Assembly: GCA_038087015.1 (NCBI GenBank)
Contig: JASBNA010000039.1
Location: forward strand, 124,001-188,000
DNA: 64,000 nucleotides
Direction of reading: 5' to 3'
Origin: Cerrena zonata
Lineage: Eukaryota > Basidiomycota > Agaricomycetes > Polyporales > Cerrenaceae
Part shown: one piece after another, positions 1 through 10,988 of the stretch
How the letters are laid out: the number at the start of each line of letters is the position of its first letter
Numbering within the stretch: position 1 is the stretch's first letter
The notes under the pieces: generated by a model
The model's input: only the letters and a program-made list of their open reading frames with translations
What the model was told of the DNA's origin: nothing
The model's database searches: none
Program-made: the position numbers and the translations under genes

Positions 1-2
1 GG

Positions 3-2066
3 TCCTCTGTGTGGCACCAGTTTACAACTGTGGTCATCTTGAGAGAGAACATGCGTCAACGAGGCTTATCGATCCCTGATCAACAATTTCGGGCCGCTCT
101 GGGACGGCTCCGGTTTCGGTCTTGCACTGATGCTGATCTCGCTCTTTTTCGCTCTCGTGTAGTTGGTGCTTCAGCCAACGCTCCGCGCCTTTTTGAGCCA
201 CAGTTCCGAGACGTGTCTATAATCACCCCTTGGAATGCACATCGAGATGGCATCAACGAGTTCCAATCGGAGAGATTCGCAGCCGCCACTGGCCAATCTT
301 TAACGTCCTTTTTTTCCAGAGATAAATGGACTGCAACCACTCTGAAAAAGTCCCGCTCGCTAGGCAACAGCCCGTTCGTTGCGACTGACATCCAAGAAAT
401 GTTGTGGCGCGTACCCCCCTGTCTGGTCGAGCGTCATGCCTGTGGAATATTGAGGCTGTGCCTTGGCATGCCAGTGATGCTCAAGAATAACGACGCTACC
501 GAGCTTTGCATCACCAACGGTGCCGAAGCGGTCGTTGTGGGGTGGAGAGAAAATACCCATCCCTCCGGGAAACTGTCTCTCGATGTACTCTATGTGCAGT
601 TGGTCAATCCTGCCACTGACGTACAGATCGAGGGCTTACCCCTGAATGTTGTCCCCATCTGTTCACGCCAGGAAACGGTAAAAGTCCAACTCCCTAACTC
701 GTCTTATGTGTCCATTTCTCGTACTCAGGTCCCGGTACTCCCTAACTTCGCAATGACAGACTATGGATGTCAGGGCCGAACCCGTCCATTCAACAGTGTG
801 GATCTCAGGTACTGCAAAAATCACCAGTCAGCGTATACTAGTCTCTCACGAGGATCCACCCTCGAGGGGCTGCTCATTCTGCACCCATTCCCGGACGACA
901 TTTTTAGGGGAGGGCTTACTGGTGACTTGCGAGCTGAATTGCACGAATTAGAGATGCTTGATGACGTTTCCCGTATGAAATATGAGGGTAATCTCGAACT
1001 TCTTACTGCAGGCAGGACACGTCGTGACATCCTGGCTGGTTTTCGTGCCATCATGGGGCAACACTATCAGCCCTCACACGCACAACAATCATCTCGTCGG
1101 AGATCCGCCAACAACAAACGCCCTCGTGATGACAATTTCGCATTGGATAGCTCTTCTTCACCTTCGAAACGTCCGACGCCCCCCGCCTACCAAGGTGTGG
1201 GGGATCGTAACCTGTGCACAACCTATCCCGGTCTGAAGTGGGATGCCATTGATTACAGCTGCGCTTACGACGCTCTGTTGACAGTGTTCGTAAACGGTGC
1301 TCAATGCTTTCCGGGCATGTGGGAGACCGTTACCTCGAACAATCCAGTTCTCGACTACTTTCATGCGGAGTCAACTCGCGTGTCAACCTCGAACGTTTTC
1401 AACACAAATTTACCGGCATTGGAAAGGGCTCGAGATGCTGTTCGGGACTCGCTGGGAGATGTCGATCCGCTGAGGTTTCCTCGGAGGGGACCGGTCTTTA
1501 CAGACATATATGACGTCGCCCATTCGTTTACACTATTAAACGGCCACTATGGAGTGCGTTCTCGATCCTGTATGGACTGCCTCCCCCTCCCGGATGATAT
1601 GCAGCCAGTGAGAAACATCGTTTGGCGAGCGGCTGACGTTCTGTTCGATGTCGTTATTCCCACAACTGTCTCAGCCTTATTCAATAGGGTGTTCTGTGCG
1701 GCTAATTCGTCTGGATGCCCACATTGTGGGAGACATCGAGCAACGTGGAAGGTGGAATGCACTTCAGTACCATCTCTATTAGGGATGGAACTCTCCCTCG
1801 AGTTGGCGGACAGCACCCACATAGACAACCAGTTTCCACTTCGGGTTGCAAATGAAGAGTGTTCGTGGGGATTGCAGGCGGTGATATACCTGGGCTCAAA
1901 TCACTTCACCGCACGGTTTGTGGCCGATGACGGGACGGTGTGGTATCATGATGGTGCTGACACGGGCAGATCTTGCATATTCGAAGCTGCGTCTCTGGAA
2001 TCTCTGTCTAATATACAACTGGCTGCGGGAAGGAAGGCATGTCTGGTACTGTATCGTCGTAAATAA
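3..2066 (+). CDS. Helitron/Pif1-type helicase C-terminus fused to a cysteine-peptidase-like domain (5' partial)
   Basis: The frame is open from the first bases of the window, so the start lies upstream. Residues are counted from base 9. The first ~300 residues are the C-terminal half of a superfamily 1B (Pif1/RecD-like) helicase as found in Helitron RepHel proteins: RENMRQRG near residue 15, the motif V-like DYGCQGRT near 252, and the motif VI-like YTSLSRGS near 275. After a basic, serine-rich linker (about 345-400) comes a second domain with YSCAYDA (Cys418), a CxxC-type pair (SGCPHCGRH), NHFTAR (His632) and WYHDG (Asp near 648). That Cys-His-Asp order fits a ubiquitin-peptidase-like fold. 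The role would be DNA unwinding during rolling-circle transposition, with the peptidase domain acting on an unknown target. Walker A and B and any Rep domain would lie outside the window. The stop converges on the minus-strand gene 26 bp away. The helicase half is sure; the peptidase half is moderately sure. Confidence 0.8.
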   Translation, partial: SSVWHQFTTVVILRENMRQRGLSIPDQQFRAALGRLRFRSCTDADLALFRSRVVGASANAPRLFEPQFRDVSIITPWNAHRDGINEFQSERFAAATGQSLTSFFSRDKWTATTLKKSRSLGNSPFVATDIQEMLWRVPPCLVERHACGILRLCLGMPVMLKNNDATELCITNGAEAVVVGWRENTHPSGKLSLDVLYVQLVNPATDVQIEGLPLNVVPICSRQETVKVQLPNSSYVSISRTQVPVLPNFAMTDYGCQGRTRPFNSVDLRYCKNHQSAYTSLSRGSTLEGLLILHPFPDDIFRGGLTGDLRAELHELEMLDDVSRMKYEGNLELLTAGRTRRDILAGFRAIMGQHYQPSHAQQSSRRRSANNKRPRDDNFALDSSSSPSKRPTPPAYQGVGDRNLCTTYPGLKWDAIDYSCAYDALLTVFVNGAQCFPGMWETVTSNNPVLDYFHAESTRVSTSNVFNTNLPALERARDAVRDSLGDVDPLRFPRRGPVFTDIYDVAHSFTLLNGHYGVRSRSCMDCLPLPDDMQPVRNIVWRAADVLFDVVIPTTVSALFNRVFCAANSSGCPHCGRHRATWKVECTSVPSLLGMELSLELADSTHIDNQFPLRVANEECSWGLQAVIYLGSNHFTARFVADDGTVWYHDGADTGRSCIFEAASLESLSNIQLAAGRKACLVLYRRK

Positions 2067-2091
2067 CAAGGCTGCACGGGTTTCCCTTCGC

Positions 2092-3252
2092 TCACTCGTC
2101 CTCCTCCGGCCACTCTACATCATCACCCATGGTTGCAAACTCGGGGACCACAGGAATCACCGTGAGGGTGGGAGCCATCTGTACATGCCGGGTAAGTGTT
2201 TATTCCATGACTTGTATTTTCCACTAACCGAATTGTTTCTAGGGACTTGCTCTTTCCTGCAAAGGCGTGCGACCCGGGACACCCAAAAACGTATATAGCC
2301 CTTCCTCGTGGTCGTGCCTCGAACACTAATGTCGAGGGTTATTGTCGCCTCTACGAAGTCTCCAGCCCGTATGGCGAAAGGACTGGCTGCTACGATCTGG
2401 TTGGATTCTTCCAATCGCCGGCCAATTGGGAGTCGCTCAGTGACGATCCAATGTTGCCTGATTGACTCTGCCTTGTGCATAGGATCATCCGCGTTCGATA
2501 ACGTAAGTGCCGGTTTTTTGTTTCCTCTTGCCTATATTGAATTAGTACCTTACAGTGCTCGTGATGTGAAAGTTACGCACTCGCGTGAAAACAGGGCGTT
2601 CCAAATCAAGACGGGTGTGCGACACTTTGAATGACGTCGTATATCCAACGTGCAACGCTGTGTGTTTGACTAGGGCTTGTAACGCCCGCTGTTGCTTCTG
2701 AAAGGCCTCCGGATAGGGTCCCCCACACAGTGACAACGTCTGTCGAGCTCCCATTGCGTTTTCAATGCTTTAAAGAATTGGTCAGACGCGAGTGGATCGA
2801 TGTTCAAACGTTGCTCACCCTCCCTTCCAGTTTCCCATCGTTTCCAATGACAACCCCTTCGGGGCGACAAAGCCCTGCACCTTGATGGCCACCCTTTCCA
2901 TAATTCCTGGCCTGGATGGGTTGATGAGTAACAGCGCCTTGTTTCGGGCTCGGTCCATGGGATTGGGGTTGTCGAGTACTCTCGCCCAGTCATAGAGAGA
3001 CTCTTGGCCTATTGGAACTAAGGCGTTTGCCTCAACATCGGGAAACCTCAAAGGATGTCCCGCATAATATGGCATGGTTTCTGGCCAGAGCTCGCGCGTG
3101 AGGATTCGAGTGTAGGCTGCAGTAAGGCCGTCAGTCATCAGTGCCTCGTCTAGGACCTCAACGCAAAGGTGAGCCATGTCAAACAAAGTATAGAAAGTGG
3201 ATGTTGATAGAGATGTGGATAGTTTGCGGTGGTTAGCGGTAGCTCCAAACAT
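2092..3252 (-). CDS. helicase-linked accessory protein, unknown function (four exons)
   Basis: I join exons 3252-2819, 2767-2554, about 2465-2247 and 2178-2092 into roughly 317 residues. The first intron (51 nt) runs from GTGAGC to TTTAAAG. The second has a GTAAGG donor and two possible acceptors six bases apart, so the third exon may start at 2471. The third intron uses a weaker GTCCCT donor and ends GTACAG. All joins keep phase. Exon 3 contains the stretch SPFAIRAGDFVEATITLDI, a beta-rich pattern I associate with accessory proteins beside mushroom Helitron-type helicases; an OB-like fold is possible but not shown. The tail is short and acidic, ending near EWPEEDE. No signal peptide or membrane segment is visible. 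It is convergent with the helicase and divergent from the next accessory gene, which suggests one mobile or captured module. Function unknown. Confidence 0.6.
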
Positions 3253-3679
3253 TGATCTTATATCCCGAGTTCAGCCTCCATCCGCGCCCCCCCCCTCTCA
3301 AGAAGAGCAACTCGCCGGCGAGTCCGGATAGCGGCACCTGCGGCTTGCCTACCCTTGGTGGCCACTCCGGTTGGCCGACCGTTTCTACTTCACTGTCTAC
3401 CTCTGGCAGCTGTATCTCTGCGCCGCGGCAGCGGGCACCGCGCTCGCTGAGGCTTCTCATTTTTAGGATGTCGAATCTATCCCAATGTGTATGCCTGCCT
3501 CGCCTGCACGGACCACCTGAGCTGTCGGCGGGATCGTTATAAACCCCCCTCTGTCATACCTCTGCCCTCATTTTCTGTTCCCTCCTTTTCATCGCCACCT
3601 CTCTTTTCGATCATCTTCATTCACCTCTCCTGTTGTCTTCTTTTTCATCGCTCTTCAATCCGTTCGTCTCTCCTTCAGT
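3253..3679. other. spacer between divergent accessory genes
   Basis: This 427-bp spacer separates the starts of two divergent accessory genes. The part near 3280-3480 is GC-rich and open in several frames. The part from 3540 to 3679 is pyrimidine-rich, as expected just upstream of a fungal start codon. I see no gene of its own. Confidence 0.6.
3538..3543 (+). promoter_or_regulatory. TATA box upstream of the 3680 gene
   Basis: TATAAA lies 137 bp before the ATG at 3680 and is followed by a long C/T-rich stretch, a common arrangement for basidiomycete core promoters. Motif match only. Confidence 0.4.
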
Positions 3680-5157
3680 ATGACTCGCAGCAGCGTTCGT
3701 CATGATCCTCCTGAGACCACGAATAGTACAGATGTTTCGCCTTCGAAAAAAGCGAGGTATAAGTCGACTTGCCTGACTGCTCTTGCTCCTTTCTGACAGC
3801 CTCTCAGACGAAGTGCAAAACCTTCGGACAGTTCTGTCCTTGACACAACATCAGGACCTTCTCAGTCGGGCACTGTTCCCAAAGGCCCGGAGCCTGACGT
3901 CCTTCCCTCACGTAGCGAACATGATTCATCTGCCGTTCCAACACCCAATTCCCCTTCAGACCCCGCCGCCGAAGCACTATCGGTTGTCAATCCTGGAGTC
4001 GGGGCACCAGTACTAGAGCCCACTGTACGTGTTGCTGCCGTACCCGCCGTCCCTCCTTTAATTGCTCCAAACGGAACACCGCCCCCTGGTGCTCCAACTG
4101 TCAGCGACGACGCAGCTGCTACTACGCCCGTTGCTGTGGATACTTCTGCACCTGTGTTACTGTCCGCACCCTCCACTCCCACAAAACGCGTTGACAATAC
4201 TCAGTCGTCCCCTATCAATAATTCAACGGGGATTGGTAGCGCCTCTTCCTCCACCACATCTACTCCTGCAAGAGTCAATGTCTCTACCAACAAAGTGGCT
4301 ATTCGTCGCCCAGCTTCGCTTTTGCCTATTCGAGTGAGTACAGATGCATCATGTTGATTTACAAATGTGATCTAACCTGCCGGCTCATCACAGCCAATTG
4401 AACCGATGACTCTCGATACACGGTCCTACTTGGATGCTCAAGACGTTGAACGTTTCAATGGTCTGCGCAAGCTTAGCGAGCCCGATTCGGCAACATATGC
4501 GGTTGGAATGCTCCCTGAAGTGCTCTCTTGGGGTGCCCCCGCGCGTGGACATGATGACCGCAGGACTTACATCACGCAAGGCCAAACCAGGGTGAAAGTC
4601 TGCATAATCGGGGAGCTGCTAAAGTTGGAGGAGATAGGTGGGGGCGTATACGGAAGTCGTGCGGTTCTTACTGTATTGCCTTTGATCGAGAGTGATGCAG
4701 CGCGACTTGATGATTTGCTCGGGACGTTCGCGACGTCGACTGCGAGTAAGTTTCACTCTGAGTCACTCCACGTGTCCTTGCTAACAACGCGTTTTAGTGC
4801 CCACAACTGACATATGGGAACGAGGCGCTTGGATGTCCCAGTTAATCCCTAAAAAAGTGAGTGGTTTGTGAAGTTGCTCAGAAGCTGTCTAACTTAATTC
4901 TGCAGGCTGTAACAATGGATGCTATTTACGACGCTCGAGTTGACTTCGGCCTGAAAACGGCAATGCCACGATTGGGAGCTACCGCCCTCTCTCGAAACGA
5001 CATAATACTGGCAGAAGCTTACATCACTCGCTATCAGCATGCCGATGACGTTACAAAGGTCCAACGCTACAGGGACAACTGGGTGTCGATTGCGTACCGA
5101 GTAAGTCTGGAACTCGTCAGCATCTCCCTTCTGAAAACTGTCGACGCTCCATTGTGA
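3680..5157 (+). CDS. helicase-linked accessory protein with Ser/Pro-rich N-terminus (five exons)
   Basis: Exons 3680-3756, 3808-4333, 4394-4745, 4798-4856 and 4906-5157 join in frame to 421 residues; introns are 49-60 nt with GTATAA, GTGAGT, GTAAGT and GTGAGT donors. The first ~210 residues are low complexity (Ser, Pro, Thr, Ala) and probably disordered. The folded part begins near PIEPMTLDTRSYLD and includes RVKVCIIGELLKLEEIGGGVYG and a later RDNWVSIAYRVSLELVSISLL segment, an alternating hydrophobic pattern that suggests a beta-barrel or OB-like core. I recognise this N-disordered, C-folded layout from accessory genes next to mushroom Helitron helicases but cannot name a family. I treated the late GTAAGT at 5101 as coding, because reading on matches the expected hydrophobic end; a further intron there is possible. 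Confidence 0.6.
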
Positions 5158-5475
5158 GGGCTTCCCAACCAAACCCGTCGCCTGGTTTCCGGCAATATCA
5201 TAATCATCACTCGAGTCGGCCTGTACAATGCCGTGACATTTCTATTCCTTTACTTTCTTTATTTGTATCGTGTATGTGTTCGATAATTTTTGTATCCACG
5301 GTCTCGGTTGTGTATATGACGGCGATGAATTACGTCATATTTGATCCAGCGCGGCTCACATTACGTCAGCCTGGCGTGTGTGAACTTCTGCAAGTTGATT
5401 GCGTGTTGTCATCGTACAACTCTACCTGCTGGCGATAGTGGTTCTTAATTGCTCACTGCAGTACCTCGTCTCGCA
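5158..5475. other. spacer; may hide a first exon of the next gene
   Basis: An in-frame ATG stretch around 5318-5400 followed by a good acceptor (CACTGCAG, ending 5461) suggests the next gene may have a short upstream exon here. I could not find a donor that keeps phase, so I did not include it. Confidence 0.4.
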
Positions 5476-8062
5476 ATGGCTACTCAGCTGATTCACAGCA
5501 GCAAAAGACCTAATTGGTATTCTGACTTTAAACATGTTGTGTGGCAGGAACACTGTCTATTAGTCTCGAATTGTCCATACCCGCTCGATGTACCACCGGG
5601 TAATGGTGTAGAGATGTTGGAAGGCAAACCGTTCCATCTTTCGTTGCTCACTCGAGCTCATTGGAGCGACGACAAATTTTGGTACCTAGGGATGCTCCCT
5701 CGACATCCCACACTTTTCCATGATCCCCTCTTTAATTCCTTGAGCATCCCTTTCGATCGTCTCCCAATTGAAGAAACACCTGATCAACTGTATGTGTTGA
5801 AGACTTCCATCAGCGATGTATGGCAGCAACTTCAATATTTGACAGTTCAAAGCTACAACCAGCTCAAAGAGAGGTATCTGCCCCTTGTGCCTCTGGCAAC
5901 GACCATGCCACCCTACCCTCAGGCGGCCGGGTTTCGTGACAAGCATAGCACGGAACTCGCCGCACGTAAAGCATCTCATCGTGCCAGGAGGCTCTTTCTT
6001 CCCTGGCTCTGCCTTCTGGCTTGTACAATAGCTGCGGCGACGCGGAGTCAGGACAGCACGCCTCCACAATGGTTCCAAATTTTGGCGACCTCAGATGTAG
6101 AATTTCCTGCTTTTTGGTTAGACAAGATTACGGGCAGCAACTTCCTTACCCAATTCTCTCCTTTGGTCCCGCGACGCGGCATGGTATATAACATGACTAT
6201 AGAGTGGGGCTTTTGGTCGGTGTATCCTCTGCTCCGTGTCGCGAATTTGCCGATATCCCTTTGTTTTCCCCATGGAAGTCAAATACCCTACAAACTGGGC
6301 AGAGGACTCTTTCCGAATGGTGATAAAATACAACAAGCGCGGACCGTCTTTGACAACCTCTGCCAGGCATACAACGCAGCTGGTAGTGCCGGGGATCTCG
6401 TTTCCTCTATCGCCTGCCCAGACAGTGTCCTTCCATCGCCACATGCCGCTGAAGTCATAGAAGAGGGCGGTGCTACTACATCTACCGACGCACTGACCGC
6501 GTTCTTTCGACAGCGAAAGATAGATCGCGATCGTCACGAAGTTACGCACACCGGCCGCCAACATCTCTCTGCAAATCATCGACTTGCTGGCGAGAGACTG
6601 CTCTCTAAATCTGGATTGTATGAGTGGATCGCCCTCGAGTGCTATCCATGGTATGAGCGCCAGAGAGTACCTCGGTGGGACCGGGAGGAGGTTTGGGCTT
6701 CGTATACTGCCAATCAGCGGTTATACGATGATGTAGCGGATGAGTGGGACTGCGTTGCCGACTTTGCGCCGCTGGAGAGCGTATATTGCACCATTGTGGG
6801 CTGTCGAGACGGTACTCACGATCATGATGATGACGATCTTCAAGTAGCATTGACAAACATGAATCGCTCTGGGGAGCTTCCCGAGATGAGGAACTGCAGG
6901 CCTAATGAGCTACACGCATTGACGTTCACGAGGGCTCACATGGACCCTTTTATGGATGTTTTGCGTTATCGCTACGGGCTCAATATTCCAGCCTCACGTG
7001 ACGCTACTGTGGTAACTATGGACTCGGTCACCAAGCTGGCCGTTTTGAAGGGTCTGCGGTCAATGGTGCAGGAAGAGGCGGTGAACGACTTTTCCTGGCA
7101 AACTGCGGAGGCTCTCGCAAGTGTAGTTGAACTGTCCAACGCCTCCGATAATTATGAGATGGTGCCCACATCTCTGTCAGATTGTCACCTTCCAGATGCG
7201 GAATTTCTGCATAACCACAATGTATGGGGGTTTACACAAAGCGTCGGGAGACTCATTGACATACCTGTCCGTCTCTATGTCATAAAGACGATAAACTCCG
7301 CTGCCCTTAACTGGCTGATTGCGGTTCATTCGCGGACAACCTGGCGTGAGATACTGCGGAGGCGTTGGGGTCCAGGAAATGCTCAGGTCTGTCGGGCATT
7401 GATGGAGAGAGGCATAGCATTTAAAAAGCTGTGGAAGAAAGGGGTGCCTTTAACGGAACTCCAGTCTCACCTGGTGAAGCCGATTTACCGTTGGGATCGC
7501 TGGACATTCACAACAGCTGACTACAGGTCCTATGTCGAACGACGATTACACTTGCTCCGAAACCTAGCTGTGTGTTCGGCTGCACTGCAATCAGGTGGCA
7601 TTTTGTGGCGATTAACGATGGAATCGACTGTAGACATCGATAAGGTGACGTCAGCAGCGAACGCCGACGAAGCACTTACATTGCGAACAGTCAATGTCGG
7701 TAATTCCGTGTTACTGTCCAATTGCATATCGCCGGAAGTGGGCGAGAGTATTGTTGGGATGTATAAGATTTTCACAGGTGAGTCTTTGTTGGGAAAAACA
7801 TCCGGCTTTTTACGAGTTTGATATAGGCATTGGTGAACAAACAACGGATGTTTCGTGGTGGCCGAAGGAAAATACGTGGAACGCAAGCGGTTTCAATTGT
7901 GGGCATTGGACGACCCAATGCGAGGAGTGGTATCGCAGGCGATGTGAGGCAATCGCAGCGGGCGTTGCTTTCCCCCGCAAGCCAAAGGAGTGGCAGAGTG
8001 CACTGAAATTGTGGTTGACACCGATGAAGAATTTGAGGAGGAATATGGAACGCGAGTTATAA
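5476..8062 (+). CDS. large helicase-linked protein with SWWPK C-terminal motif, unknown function
   Basis: Two exons, 5476-7777 and 7827-8062, with a 49-nt GTGAGT intron, give 845 residues from the first ATG in frame. Reading without the intron would lose the C-terminal segment with SWWPKENTW and an SGFNCGHWTTQCEEW stretch, which is clearly coding. N-terminal motifs include IHSSKRPNWYSDF and LDVPPGNGVEML; a middle part has FWLDKITGS and RRGMVYNM. I know proteins with this same set of motifs as large unnamed neighbours of Helitron-type helicases in mushroom genomes. No enzyme domain, signal peptide or membrane helix can be assigned with confidence. It is downstream of, and on the same strand as, the five-exon accessory gene. 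True start uncertain because of a possible upstream exon. Existence is sure, function unknown. Confidence 0.7.
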
Positions 8063-8643
8063 TTCAACACATTATTTTTTGTTTGTTACGCAATCTTGGT
8101 TTAATGAGAATTTATATGTCATAACAAACTGCTACAACAAGTAAGGGGGGAGGGAAAGCGTAACGATAACAGCTACAACAAGGGGGTTACAGTGGTGGAT
8201 GACTTAGTCTATGCGTGGTACGGCGTGTTGTAGTGCACACAGAGGTGAGGCAATTGGATGATAACATAGATGATATGGGCGAATAGGTTGGGATTTGTAT
8301 ACTAGTTTTCTGGCTGGGTGTACATAACTGCGGATAAGTCGAAATAAGAATTATGATGAAGATGAATAATGGCAGATGGAGTGGAGGAATGGCGGAGACA
8401 GAGTGGAGTAAACGGAACGATCTGGGATTACGGGATGTGTAGAAGGGGATAGCGAAGTGGTGGGCTCAGGGGGAAACCGAGTGTTAATGGAATGAAAAGC
8501 GGACATGCTATAATAAGAGGTGGAGAGGCCTAAAGAGGCAAGTGAGATGGACAGGGCCATGGAGGAGGAGAGGCGGAAAAGAATAAGACAACAACGCGGC
8601 ACAGGTGAGAGAGAGATGGTGCAACGATGATTGAAGGTAACAA
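8063..8643. other. gene-free spacer
   Basis: This 581-bp purine-rich spacer lies between two convergent genes. I see no open frame with coding character and no repeat longer than a short ACAACAAG motif that occurs twice (near 8130 and 8175). Confidence 0.5.
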
Positions 8644-9682
8644 TTACCTACGCTGCGTTTCAGGGCAGTCTCCCGGCAGCAGCCTGACGGTACTGCTAGC
8701 GGGACGTGAGGGCAGAAAACAACACATATTGCCACATGCCTTCCCTCCCAAACGCCAAGCTGTAGTAAACTCGGCCTCGGGCTCTGCCCAGTCGTTAGCC
8801 CTGTAATCCACATCCCATATGGGCACGATCAGGGTCTCGTAGTCTCCAAAGTATCGATCGCGGCCGGAGCAAGCAGAAAAGTCATGGCAGGACTCCGATA
8901 GGTTGGCAAATTGCCGAGTACTGGTGTATAATGTGAAGCCTCTCGATCTGTACTTGTGCTCGACAGCGGTTATGGTGGGATGCTGGCTACGGTGCTTCAC
9001 GAGGGCGATGTGACGGTACGTTAACTTTGGATAGGGGCAAATGAAGGAGTCCGCTGTGAGAGCGTTCATCACGTGGGTTCCCCAATAGCTAGGTAATGGG
9101 TTGAAAGGGGAGCGAGATGAACTCTGCATGACGTCGATGCATCCATAAGTGGTTTGCACCTGTACCATGCGTGTGTAGCCTCTACGCAATCCTGGGTAAG
9201 CGTTGTTAGCCTCGTCGTCGCTGTCGAATCGGACGATGGCGCCTGGCAGTTTTACGATGAATGAAAGCGCTATTTCGAATGACTGCAGGGGCACTATAAG
9301 ATCAAGGTCGGAAGGTTGCCATTCCACGGGTTGGCGCAGTATGTAGTGGAGGGCTGTAGAGCCAGTGATGATCGCCTTCGTAAGCCTCATCATGTCACGA
9401 AAGGCGACTGGTTGAGCGGTGACCTTCGAGAGCGTCTTGAGGAATGTCAACATCAATTCCGTCTCCACGAATCGGCGCCATTGTCCGTCATACAACAAAG
9501 CCACCAGAGTTGGCATGTCGCAGAAACTGATGATATGACTTTTCAACTCATTCGGCAGCTGACTGTGCATGACTAGGTGAGCTTCGACGTCATGTAAGAA
9601 CTAGCTTAGGCTTTACGTACTGGACAGGGTGTGTCGTGGGGAAAAATACGAATCGCCGTGTAGAACCAGTGATGAGGGGCAT
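8644..9682 (-). CDS. F-box/nucleotidyltransferase-fold protein A
   Basis: Exon 1 (9682-9621, 62 nt) and exon 2 (9562-8644, 919 nt) join in phase to 326 residues. The 58-nt intron runs from GTACGT to GCACAG. An F-box-like start, HQLPNELKSHIISFCD, follows the junction. Then comes a nucleotidyltransferase-fold signature: ITGSTALHYIL (Gly88-Ser89), PSDLDLIV (Asp106, Asp108) and GCIDVM (Asp164). This is the hG[GS]...Dh[DE]...h[DE]h pattern of the DNA polymerase-beta superfamily. A Cys-containing RYFGD and WRLGGKACGN tail follows. Established: the superfamily transfers nucleotides to proteins, RNA or small molecules. Inferred: the F-box may bring the protein to an SCF ubiquitin ligase. The substrate is unknown. 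A full-length paralogue of the same layout lies at 12257-13289. The ATG at 9570 could serve as an alternative start if the intron is retained. Confidence 0.75.
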
Positions 9683-9741
9683 CGTTGAATATCGACAGTG
9701 TTGATAAGAGATGTTTGGCAAGTGCCCCGACTGCCTACCTC

Positions 9742-9751
9742 TATATTTATA
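9742..9751 (-). promoter_or_regulatory. TATA-like element in the divergent promoter of 9682 and 9908
   Basis: TATATTTATA reads TATAAATATA on the minus strand, about 60 bp before the ATG of the F-box/nucleotidyltransferase gene. The same 225-bp spacer must also drive the plus-strand gene at 9908. Motif match only. Confidence 0.35.
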
Positions 9752-9907
9752 GTAAATTTGGTGGGCGGGTGTCAGCGACGTTGTGTGAGGCGGAAAAATT
9801 GTCCACCGTTGAACGGACCGCAGCCCTTTCACTCCGTGCATCTCATTGGATGAGGGAGTCTGCACAGAGAGTAGGGTATTGTGTGGCGGGTTGAAGCTGT
9901 CCCTACA

Positions 9908-10988
9908 ATGCAGAACGGTGTGCGGATGGTAACGGATGGCGGAAATGACGACCTGTCCGACGTAGGAACGAGGGTCCGACATACGCTATCCGCAACGGAA
10001 ACAATCCTCGCGGATGGCGATCTGTTGGGGCCCGAGGGAGTGAAAAATGCGTTGCGAGTCAATAGCGAGTCAACGAACGTTTCGACACACGCCATCATCG
10101 CCATGGACTACATCATTCGTGCGGTGAGCATTGTGTTGACTGTATTTCATCGTTGACTCAATGTTGTGTCCAGAGACAAATGGGAAATCAGTTCATCGGC
10201 AACTTAGATGCGTTACATGGCATGGAATGGCGAAGGACGCTCACTAATGGTGACTACATCGTGACCCGTCGTTGCCCCGAAAGTGACAACGTTTGGGAGC
10301 GCATGCTCACAGAGGTGTTGCCTCGAGAGTTTCGATTTGTCGGCGTGTTAGCGGAAGGCATCGATTGTGATCTTACCAACCACCGGCAGCTCGCCAACAA
10401 ATCCCCCGAAGCCATACTGTTTGACAGTGTACGCTACCCTGGCATACATTCAAGGCGAGCGGATGTGATTTCGGTGTGCCGCCATCTTGAGGGATCAATC
10501 GCACAACCGTCATTCCACCGTGAACACCGACTTCTCAAACGTGGTTCTCCTGTGCTCGTGTTTCCCAAACTCTTGCAGGTGAGCATTGGATTATTCCGAA
10601 AAAAAAACAGTCTCTGAGTGCGCAGCAGCCCCTGGACAGTGGCAAGGCAGAGGCACATGCACTGGTTCCGTTCCAAGTCAATTATGTGGCTGGAAAGCGA
10701 CTGCTGGAGGCCGAAGGTAACCTCACATTGGAGGATAATGAATTGCCCGATGACGAGCGAAGCACTCAATACTGGGACCTGGAGGGTGGACCGTGGAAAA
10801 TTGCACCCTTGCCGATTTATGGTGAAGGTATCGAGCTGTTGCCTATTGCGCGCTATGCGGATTTAAAAGGGGCACTGGTTGAGGCGAAGGCGACCGCAGT
10901 TCACGGAACCCATCAGGATGTCGAGAGGGAGGGATTCTACTTTCAGGTACAGAGCATGGATATTTTGAAGCTTCATGTTGGTGTATAA
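9908..10988 (+). CDS. unknown protein divergent from F-box/nucleotidyltransferase A (three exons)
   Basis: Exons 9908-10123, 10174-10578 and 10611-10988 join at phase 0 to 332 residues. The first intron is a normal 50 nt. The second is only 32 nt (GTGAGC to an A-rich tract and ACAG), yet it must be removed: reading through meets a stop within 13 codons, while the downstream exon is clearly coding (VPFQVNYVAGKRLLEAEGNL, then GFYFQVQSMDILKLHV). No signal peptide or membrane helix is visible. The C-terminal FYFQVQSMDILKLHV has the alternating hydrophobic look of the accessory proteins at 2-5 kb, so a distant relationship is possible but unproven. Sharing a 225-bp divergent promoter with the nucleotidyltransferase-fold gene suggests joint expression. 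I do not recognise the family. Confidence 0.6.

Noticed and set aside
3233..3542. Overlapping frames of 75-96 codons in the GC-rich spacer
   Set aside because: They are open on both strands because of low stop-codon density in GC-rich DNA; neither has family motifs, and the flanking genes already have good starts.
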